From positions 1 through 64,000 of the forward strand of contig JAJTEF010000004.1 in the NCBI GenBank assembly GCA_021300355.1: a stretch of DNA of 64,000 nucleotides. Direction: 5' to 3'. Below are positions 52,801-60,607 of this stretch, piece by piece (position 1 is the stretch's first letter; each line of letters opens with the position of its first letter). A program made the translations under genes and the position numbers. The notes under the pieces are model-generated. The model did no database searches. It saw only the letters and a program-made list of their open reading frames with translations, and was not told the origin of the DNA. Origin of the DNA: Sphingomonadaceae bacterium. GTDB lineage: Bacteria > Pseudomonadota > Alphaproteobacteria > Sphingomonadales > Sphingomonadaceae.

Positions 52801-53231
52801 TCGCAACGCTGTTCAACGGTGGCCAGGCACATCTGGCATTGATCGACAGCGAAGACCCACTTGAGGCAGGGCTTGAGATATTCGCGCAACCACCGGGCAA
52901 AAAGCTGCAGTCGCTGACACTTTTGTCGGGCGGAGAGCAGGCACTGACGGCGGTCGCGCTCATCTTTGGATTGTTCCTTACAAACCCAGCGCCGATATGC
53001 GTCCTTGATGAAGTTGACGCCCCGCTGGACGATGCGAACATCGAACGCTTCTGCGATTTGTTGGAAGCGATGACGCGCGAAACCGACACACGCTACCTGA
53101 TTGTCACGCACAATGCCGTCACCATGAGCAGAATGCACCGTCTATTTGGCGTCACAATGGTCGAACAAGGCATCAGCCGGTTGGTATCGGTTGACCTTGG
53201 TGGTGCGGAACAATTACTGGCTGCGGAATGA
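49815..53231 (+). CDS. smc: Chromosome segregation protein SMC
   Basis: [50 protein letters not shown]... [45 protein letters not shown]; TTG start. Confidence 0.98.
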   Translation: [1138 protein letters not shown]

Positions 53232-54097
53232 CTTTACATGGCCCCATCACAAACAGCTTTATTTCGCAGCGCCTTCGGCTGAATTACGTCGATTGGGGCA
53301 ATCCCGATGCGCCGCCGTTGCTTTTGGTCCATGGCGGTCGCGACCATGCGCGCAGCTGGGACTGGGTGGCCGAAGAGCTGCGCCACGATTGGCACATTAT
53401 CGCACCCGATCTACGCGGCCATGGCGACAGCGCATGGTCACCCGACGGCAATTACGAAATGTCTGCCTTTGTCTATGATCTGGCGCAGCTGATTCACCAA
53501 CTGAACCTTGCCCCCGTCAGTATCATTGCGCATTCAATGGGCGGCAATATTGCCACGCGTTATGCCGGGCTCTATCCCGAAAATGTCCGCAAGATGGTGA
53601 ATATTGAGGGGCTTGGCCTTTCCCCCAAAATGCAGGCGGAACGCGACGCGATTGGCATACAAAATCGTTTCCGGCAGTGGATTGACGATAAGCGCAATGC
53701 GGCTGGCCGTACCCCGAAACGCTATCCCAATATTGAAGCAGCCTATGAGCGGATGAAGGCGGAAAACAGCTATTTGACCGACGAACAGGCGCGCCATCTG
53801 ACGGTGCACGGCATCAGCCGGAACGAGGATGGCAGCTGGAGCTGGAAGTTCGACAATTACCTCAACATCTGGGCAATATTCGATATGCCACGCGAAGATT
53901 TGCTCGCAATCTGGCAGTCGATCACCTGCCCGATGTTGATGATGTATGGTGCCGACAGTTGGGCATCAAACCCCGAAAAAGATGGCCGCATCGCCCATTT
54001 CCCAACGGCAAAAGTCGTCGAATATGAAAATGCTGGCCATTGGTTGCATCATGACCAGTTTGACCGCTTCATGGCCAACGTAAAAGCGTTCCTTTAA
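53228..54097 (+). CDS. Alpha/beta hydrolase
   Basis: PPLLLVHGGRDHARSWDWVAEELRHDWHIIAPDLRGHGDS... VSIIAHSMGGNIATRYAGLYP; 4-bp overlap with smc. Confidence 0.94.
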   Translation: MTLHGPITNSFISQRLRLNYVDWGNPDAPPLLLVHGGRDHARSWDWVAEELRHDWHIIAPDLRGHGDSAWSPDGNYEMSAFVYDLAQLIHQLNLAPVSIIAHSMGGNIATRYAGLYPENVRKMVNIEGLGLSPKMQAERDAIGIQNRFRQWIDDKRNAAGRTPKRYPNIEAAYERMKAENSYLTDEQARHLTVHGISRNEDGSWSWKFDNYLNIWAIFDMPREDLLAIWQSITCPMLMMYGADSWASNPEKDGRIAHFPTAKVVEYENAGHWLHHDQFDRFMANVKAFL

Positions 54098-55662
54098 TCG
54101 AACATCGCGCGCAACGCGGATATGGTGTCCGCCTCTTCCGCCGGCTTGTCCCTGCGTAAACGCGATATCCGCGGGAACCGCATGGCCACGCCTGATTTGT
54201 GCCGCTTAGATTCGTGCACCGCGTCAAATGCGACCTCAAGCACCAGCGATTTTTCCACTTCGCGGACCGGGCCGAAACGGGCGACGGTGTTATTGCGGAC
54301 AAAGCGGTCGAGCCATTTCAGTTCGTCATCGCTGAACCCTGAATAGGCCTTTCCAACCGGCAACAAATTGCCATCGTCGGTCCAGCAGCCAAATGTGTAA
54401 TCGGAATAATATGAGGAGCGTTTTCCGCTCCCCCGCTGCGCATACATCATCACGCAGTCGGCGACGAGCGGCTCGCGTTTCCATTTGTACCAAAGCCCAA
54501 CTTTACGCCCCGCCAGATAAGGCGAATCGCGCCGCTTAAGCATCACGCCCTCAATCGCCGCCTCACGCGCAGCGGCACGGATCTCGGCCAGATGCTCAAA
54601 ATCGCGCGCCTCAATAACCGCGGATACATCAAACCGCACGGGGTCAAGATTGGCCGTAAACAGTTCAAGCCGGTCGCGCCGCGCGGTCCATGGCTGGCCG
54701 CGCAGATCCTCCGCACCGTCGAACAATATGTCGTACAGGCGGACAAACACAGGGTACTCCGCCTGCATGGCTGCCGTGACATTCTTGCGGCCCAGCCGTT
54801 GCTGCAACGCATTGAAGCTGGCAGCCTCGCCGCCTTGCACGTCGCCGCGTACCAGCAATTCGCCGTCGACCACGCCGACGCCATTGAACGCCGCCGCTAT
54901 TTCGGGGAACGCCCCCGTAACCTCGTCACCGCCGCGGCTGAACAACCGCGTTTCGCCGCCGGTCGACGCAATCTGGATACGGATGCCGTCCCATTTCCAT
55001 TCGGCGACAAATTCATCAAGATTTACGCTGCCATCCTCAAGCGGGTGGGCGAGCATGAAGGGGCGAAAAAACGCGCTGTCGGCGGGATCGGGCCGTTCGG
55101 TCCGCCCTTCGCCCCATGCAAAAAGCTCAGCATATGGCGGGCGAAGCGCGTGCCAAACCTCCTCGACATCATCGACCGAAACGCCAAAGGCTTGGCCGAA
55201 AGCGGTCTTGGCAAGACGCGCAGATATGCCCACCCGCATGCCGCCCGTTGCAAGCTTCAGCAGCGCATAACGGCCATTTGCATCCAGCCGATCCATCAAT
55301 TCCGCCAACACCGCCGGAGCGCGCGCCCGGCTAGTGCTGTTCAACAGATCGATGACTTCGGACACGGTGGGTGCGGCATCGCCGCTGCTGTTGTCTGGCC
55401 ACATCAGCGCGACAGTTTCGGCGGTATCGCCAACATAATCGCGGCTCATGCGAAACAGCATGGGGTCGAAACGTTCCTCTGCCATCGCGCGAATGGCCGC
55501 CGATTTGACGGTGGCAATGTTCAGCGTCCCGGCAAGTGCCGCCAAAGCCCAGCCGCGATCGGGGTCCGGTGTTATACGCAGATAATCGGCGATCAGGCGG
55601 ATCTTCAAATCGCGCGACCGCGTGTAGATCAAACCATCGATGAGCGCGGCAAAAGCTTGCAT
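54094..55662 (-). CDS. ATP-dependent DNA ligase (associated with MBL exonuclease)
   Basis: FVAEWKWDGIRIQIASTGGETRLFSRGGDEVTGAFPEIAAAF (KxDGxR), DGELLVRGD, GVMLKRRDSPYLAGRKVGLWYKWKREP. Confidence 0.95.
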   Translation of the reverse strand: MQAFAALIDGLIYTRSRDLKIRLIADYLRITPDPDRGWALAALAGTLNIATVKSAAIRAMAEERFDPMLFRMSRDYVGDTAETVALMWPDNSSGDAAPTVSEVIDLLNSTSRARAPAVLAELMDRLDANGRYALLKLATGGMRVGISARLAKTAFGQAFGVSVDDVEEVWHALRPPYAELFAWGEGRTERPDPADSAFFRPFMLAHPLEDGSVNLDEFVAEWKWDGIRIQIASTGGETRLFSRGGDEVTGAFPEIAAAFNGVGVVDGELLVRGDVQGGEAASFNALQQRLGRKNVTAAMQAEYPVFVRLYDILFDGAEDLRGQPWTARRDRLELFTANLDPVRFDVSAVIEARDFEHLAEIRAAAREAAIEGVMLKRRDSPYLAGRKVGLWYKWKREPLVADCVMMYAQRGSGKRSSYYSDYTFGCWTDDGNLLPVGKAYSGFSDDELKWLDRFVRNNTVARFGPVREVEKSLVLEVAFDAVHESKRHKSGVAMRFPRISRLRRDKPAEEADTISALRAMFD

Positions 55663-56792
55663 CAGGCTTCGTCCTCATCTTCGCGGCCAACCAGATCAAG
55701 CGCGCGCGCCTTTAACTGGTGCAGTTCGCACCACCGACCCAGCGCATCGGTGCGGCCATGGGTAATCCAGGTTTCGGAAGGACGCAGTTCAAGCAGCGTA
55801 TCGGTCAACTCGGTCCAGTCGGCATGGTCCGAAATGACCAAAGGCAGTTCGACATTGCGCTGTCGTGCGCGCTGCCGCACCCGCATCCACCCCGATGCCA
55901 TGGCGGTTATGGGCTCCGGCAGGCGCTGTGCCCAACGGTCATTCATCGCAGACGGCGGCGCAATGACAATCGCGCCTCTCAATTCCGCTTTGGCAAGGCC
56001 CGTTGCCATGATCAGTTCGCCCAGCGGCACATTGTGCGCGGCGTATAGGTCGCACATTTTCTGCATCGCGCCATGGATATAAATCGGGGCGTCGTAACCC
56101 GCCCTACGCAGTTCAGCGATGACCCTCTGCGCCTTACCGAGCGCATAAGCGCCCACAACAATGCAGCCATCGACATTAGCTTCGCGGGCGGCGAGCAATT
56201 TGGCGATCTCGTCCTCAATCGGAGGATGCGTGAATACGGGAAGGCCAAAGGTTGCTTCGGTAATCAAAACATCGCAGGCAACGGGTTCAAACGGGGTGCA
56301 TGTCGGGTCAAAGCGCCGCTTATAATCGCCGGTCACCACAACCCGCTCGCCAGCATGTTCAAGCAATATCTGCGCCGAGCCAAGCACATGGCCGGCGGGG
56401 TGAAAGCTTATCTTAACACCGCCATGTTCGAAGCCCTCGCCATAAGGCACCGGCGTGCCCATTTCGGTTCCATATCGCAGCGCCATAATCGCCAACGTTT
56501 CAGGCGTCGCCCACACCGCGCCATGACCGCTGCGTGCATGGTCCGCATGGCCATGGGTGACAAGCGCACGCGCGGCAGGGCGCGACGGATCAATCCACAT
56601 ATCTGCAGGCTTCACATAGATGCCATGCGCATGCGGCTCTATCCAATGTTGGGCGGCGGTTCGGGAGATGTCGGCTGTCCTTTTCTGGATCAGAATATGG
56701 GCAGTGACAGGCGTGATGTAAACCGCATGTATCAGCGAAAGTTCACAGCCGCAGCCCGCGCACGCCGCAACTTCGTCGCGGATCTCATGCAA
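55662..56792 (-). CDS. Ligase-associated DNA exonuclease (MBL fold / beta-CASP-like)
   Basis: WIDPSRPAARALVTHGHADHARSGHGAVWATPETLAIMALRYG... SFHPAGHVLGSAQILLEHAGERVVVTGDYKRRFDPTCTPFEPVACDVLITEATFGLPVF. True start probably internal to the ORF. Confidence 0.92.
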   Translation of the reverse strand: MHEIRDEVAACAGCGCELSLIHAVYITPVTAHILIQKRTADISRTAAQHWIEPHAHGIYVKPADMWIDPSRPAARALVTHGHADHARSGHGAVWATPETLAIMALRYGTEMGTPVPYGEGFEHGGVKISFHPAGHVLGSAQILLEHAGERVVVTGDYKRRFDPTCTPFEPVACDVLITEATFGLPVFTHPPIEDEIAKLLAAREANVDGCIVVGAYALGKAQRVIAELRRAGYDAPIYIHGAMQKMCDLYAAHNVPLGELIMATGLAKAELRGAIVIAPPSAMNDRWAQRLPEPITAMASGWMRVRQRARQRNVELPLVISDHADWTELTDTLLELRPSETWITHGRTDALGRWCELHQLKARALDLVGREDEDEA

Positions 56793-56815
56793 GCCCGCGA
56801 AACTATCGATGCCCG

Positions 56816-58948
56816 TCAGATGGCGTCGACGTAAAACAGCAAACAGGTTTCGGGATGCGCGTGGGGTAGTTGCAGCCCGCCGTGCATCAGCGCGGCACCG
56901 CTCAACGTCGCGCCGTCCTGATTTAGCCCAAGCTTCTCGATTGCCGATAGCCTCTTAATGGCTTGCCAGATTGTCGGCCAGATCAGCTTTACCAGATAAT
57001 TTCGGTCCGGGTCCAAGCCAGCAAACCGCACACGTTCAGGCAAAACCTGCGGATCGCTCAAGACGTAAGCGACCGAATACAAAGCCTCGGAACGGTCACG
57101 CGCGACCACGCCGGTTGCCATTATCTGCGGTGCCGTATCGATCCTGACCAAGTCGCCATCATGCAGCAACGCACGGTGGCGCTTATGCAAGGCGATGGCA
57201 GACTTTAGCGTGTCGAGGTCGCCCGGCCGTTCGGTCAACAGGTTGAGTTCAAGCCCCATATGCCCGATCAATGCGGTCGCAGCGCGCATGTCCATCGACA
57301 GCCTACGTCCACTCACATGGCATCGCGCAGGACCCACATGACATCCCATCACTTCGGGCGGCAGGAAGAAGCTCGCGCCGCGTTGGATATATTGCCGGTC
57401 AAGCGCATCATTGCTGTCGGAGGTCCAGACCCGGTCACTATGCGCCAGCACCCCCATATCGGCGCGTGCGCCGCCCGATGAACAGCTTTCAATTTCGACA
57501 TCGGGATGCGCGGCGCGCACGCGATCCAGCAGCGCGTAGAGCGCGGTTACCTGTGCGAATGCCTTCGCACTGCCGGATGCACCCCCCGGATGGCTCAGGT
57601 CGCGGTTCATATCCCATTTGATGTAGCGTATATCGTGATCGCGCAGCACCGCATCGATGGCGTGGAATATATAGTCCGCAACCTCGGTCCGGCTGATGTC
57701 CAGCGCAAGTTGCGACCGGAACGGCACGTGATCTACGCCCTCCACACCCAGCACCCAATCGGGATGTGCGCGATATAGTTCGCTGTCGGGGTTGACCATT
57801 TCGGGTTCGAACCAAAGTCCGAATTCCATGCCTAACGCCGTCACATGATCAACCAAGGGCTTTAGGCCGTCGGGGTACACATCGGCGGACACAGTCCAAT
57901 CACCAAGCCCGGCGCGGTCATGCCGCCTGCCCCCGAACCATCCGTCATCCAGAACAAAGCGTTCGACGCCAATGTCCGCGGCGCGCGTGGCCAGTTCTTT
58001 CAGTTTCTCGACATCATGGTCGAAATACACCGCTTCCCACGTGTTATAATGCACAGGTCGCGGCTTGGCGCGCATCGCGGGTCGCAGCAATTTTGTACGG
58101 ACATGTGCATGGAATTTGCGGCTAAGCGCGCTGAAACCATCGCCACTATATGCAGCAACAATTTCGGGGCTCGCGAAGGTTTCACCCGGTGCCAGACGAA
58201 CCTCGCCGGGCAACAGCAGCGCACCAAGGCTGGTCAACACGCGTCCATCGGTGAGCGTGTCCACACGCAGGCGATGGTTCCCGCTCCATGCCAAATGAAA
58301 GCCATAAGCTTCGCCCGCAGTTTCGTTCGTGCCGGGCGTTGCCAATAGCAATGCGGGATAGCTGAAATGCGAGGTGCGGCCGCTGCGGTTTTCCCGCAGA
58401 TATGTTCCCGCGCTGCGCTTCACCCGATCTTGCGTAAATTCCTGAGTCCAGCGGCCGGTAAATCCGACAATCTCGGTCATGTGCTCAGGCACAGGCAGGC
58501 AGGCCGTCATCACTTCAGTCACATCAAGCGCCGTCGCGCCATAATTGGTCAAATCCGTGCGGATACGCAGAACGCCCGTGGCAGGATCAAAAGCAATGTC
58601 ATATGCGAGGCCAAGCCGCGTGCGTTCATCACGGCATAGGATTGTCGCGCCATGCGGCCTGCTTTCGACTTTGCCGACGTCAAAACGGCTGCACCAATCC
58701 TTGCCCTCGCGATGGGCAGCAAAGCCTTGCATCATCGGGTGGCCCAGACCGGGCTCCATTGCGAAGGAAAGCGGCAGCGCAACATCTGCGACACCGTGCA
58801 TAGCCTGCCGAAAAAACAGGCCTTCCATCTGCGCCGCATCGACATTTTCGGGCAACGCCGCGCCCCAATAGATAACAGACGGCGGCGCGCCCTTGGCACA
58901 GGCCAATATCAATGTCGTGTCCGGGGCATCAAATCGCAAATGGTCCAA
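56816..58948 (-). CDS. Alpha-galactosidase, GH36 family
   Basis: WEAVYFDHDVEKLKELATRAADIGVERFVLDDGWFGGRRHDRAGLGDWTVSADVYPDGLKPLVDHVTALGMEFGLWFEPEMVNPDSELYRAHPDWVL... YIKWDMNRDLSHPGG ... SCSSGGARADMGVL; TTG start preceded by GGGGAG; no signal peptide. Confidence 0.95.
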   Translation of the reverse strand: MDHLRFDAPDTTLILACAKGAPPSVIYWGAALPENVDAAQMEGLFFRQAMHGVADVALPLSFAMEPGLGHPMMQGFAAHREGKDWCSRFDVGKVESRPHGATILCRDERTRLGLAYDIAFDPATGVLRIRTDLTNYGATALDVTEVMTACLPVPEHMTEIVGFTGRWTQEFTQDRVKRSAGTYLRENRSGRTSHFSYPALLLATPGTNETAGEAYGFHLAWSGNHRLRVDTLTDGRVLTSLGALLLPGEVRLAPGETFASPEIVAAYSGDGFSALSRKFHAHVRTKLLRPAMRAKPRPVHYNTWEAVYFDHDVEKLKELATRAADIGVERFVLDDGWFGGRRHDRAGLGDWTVSADVYPDGLKPLVDHVTALGMEFGLWFEPEMVNPDSELYRAHPDWVLGVEGVDHVPFRSQLALDISRTEVADYIFHAIDAVLRDHDIRYIKWDMNRDLSHPGGASGSAKAFAQVTALYALLDRVRAAHPDVEIESCSSGGARADMGVLAHSDRVWTSDSNDALDRQYIQRGASFFLPPEVMGCHVGPARCHVSGRRLSMDMRAATALIGHMGLELNLLTERPGDLDTLKSAIALHKRHRALLHDGDLVRIDTAPQIMATGVVARDRSEALYSVAYVLSDPQVLPERVRFAGLDPDRNYLVKLIWPTIWQAIKRLSAIEKLGLNQDGATLSGAALMHGGLQLPHAHPETCLLFYVDAI

Positions 58949-59080
58949 CTCATGCTCCCCAGAAATTCCGTTGGCCGTCGCGACCCATTTGTTACTTTGT
59001 GTTTTGTATATAGCCGTTTAACCAGCATATTATCAAAAAAGCAAAAGCACAGCTTTGCAACGAAAATCATCGGGGGGCGG

Positions 59081-60607
59081 ATGTTCGAGACAACCAACAG
59101 CGCGGCGCAAATCGGCATATTTGTTTCGCTCACCATGCTCATCGCCATCCTGACGTACTGGAAAGTACACGGCAAGGGTGCCGAGCGGGCGCAGGACGCA
59201 GGTTCCACCAAAGAGGTGTTCCTTGCAGGCGGCGGGCTTACCTGGCTGTTTGTCGCAGGTTCGATTACGCTCACCAACCTGTCGACCGAACAGCTGGTCG
59301 GCATGAACGGCAACCAGATGCTGCTGCTGGCGTGGTGGGAGATTTCGGGTTTCGTTGGCCTGTTGATCTTGGCCTATGTTTTTGTGCCGATTTATTACCG
59401 CAACAATTGCACCACGGTGACAGAATTGCTGGAACGCCGGTACAAGGGCGGCAGCATACGCACGGTAATTTCGGCGCTGTTTCTGCTTGGCAATATCCTG
59501 ATCTACCTTCCCGCCGCGCTCTATTCGGGCAGTCTGTTCTTGAAATCGATGTTCGGCGTCGATTGGTCGCTGATCTGGTTTGCCGCACCGATGGCGATTA
59601 TCGCTGCCATCTACACCATCACCGGCGGCTTACGCGCAGTTGCGGTTATGGACACCTATTCCGGCATCGGCGTGCTGGCGATTGCGTTTTTGGTGGTCAT
59701 ATTGGCGCTCGCTGCGGTCGGTTTTGACCTGTCCACTGTGCCTGCCGAACGCACATCGATGATTGGCAGCATCGATTCCCCCATCCCGTTCCACACATTG
59801 TTCACCGGTATGATTTTCATCCAGATATTCTATTGGTCGACCAATCAGAATATCACCCAAAAAGCGATGACCGCACCGACCGTCAAAGAAGCGCAAAAGG
59901 GCGTGCTCGCCGCGGCCGCCGTCCGTATCCTCATCATCCCCGCCATCGTCGTCATTCCGGGCGTCGTCGCCTATAAGCTGTTCGGCAGCTTGGGCGATGC
60001 GGCCTATGGAAAGCTTGTGGCGCATGTATTGCCCGGTTGGATGTCGGGCGCGTTTGCCGCCATGATGATGGCCGCCGTTATCGCGCACACCAGCGCCATA
60101 TTGAACAGTTCGGTGGCGTTATACGCGGTCGATTTTCACGACAAATTCATCCGCCCAGTTGCCAACCACTGGCGGCTTGCGGCGATTGTGTCGGTCATTC
60201 TGACCATCACGTCGGTCTTGCTGGTTCCGGTCTATGAAAATGCAAAAAGCATCATCAACCTGTTGCAGCAGCTCAACGGTTTGTCGTCGATGCCGATCCT
60301 GTCGGCATTCATTACCGGGCTGCTGTTCCGGAATATGGATGCGCGGGCCGCGATTGCCGGATTGGGTTGGGGCGTTGCGCTTTATGCGTTCCACAATTTC
60401 ATTTTGTACGTGCCCGACACGCTTTATGCTGGCGAAACATTTTACCAGCATATGGGAATCGGCTGGCTGCATTATATCGACGTCATGGCGATTGTCCTTG
60501 TGACCTGTGTGTTGACCGCATTGACGGTGAACCGCATCATCTTTGGCAATCGGGCCGTGTTTATCTGGAGCAAGGAAGGACGCCGGCTTTCGGCGATTGA
60601 GGCATGA
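59081..60607 (+). CDS. SSS family (SLC5-type) sodium/solute symporter
   Basis: WLFVAGSITLTNLSTEQLVGMNGNQMLLLAWWEISGFVGLLILAYVFVPIYYRNNCTTVTELLERRY... FYWSTNQNITQKAMTAPTVKEAQKGVLAAA; multi-TM. The 58652 track start is an upstream extension. Confidence 0.94.
   Translation: MFETTNSAAQIGIFVSLTMLIAILTYWKVHGKGAERAQDAGSTKEVFLAGGGLTWLFVAGSITLTNLSTEQLVGMNGNQMLLLAWWEISGFVGLLILAYVFVPIYYRNNCTTVTELLERRYKGGSIRTVISALFLLGNILIYLPAALYSGSLFLKSMFGVDWSLIWFAAPMAIIAAIYTITGGLRAVAVMDTYSGIGVLAIAFLVVILALAAVGFDLSTVPAERTSMIGSIDSPIPFHTLFTGMIFIQIFYWSTNQNITQKAMTAPTVKEAQKGVLAAAAVRILIIPAIVVIPGVVAYKLFGSLGDAAYGKLVAHVLPGWMSGAFAAMMMAAVIAHTSAILNSSVALYAVDFHDKFIRPVANHWRLAAIVSVILTITSVLLVPVYENAKSIINLLQQLNGLSSMPILSAFITGLLFRNMDARAAIAGLGWGVALYAFHNFILYVPDTLYAGETFYQHMGIGWLHYIDVMAIVLVTCVLTALTVNRIIFGNRAVFIWSKEGRRLSAIEA

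Noticed and set aside
54592-56082. 496-aa plus-strand ORF antisense to the ligase/exonuclease genes
   Set aside because: Opposite strand is unambiguously coding for two known families; the ORF spans their junction and has no recognisable fold.
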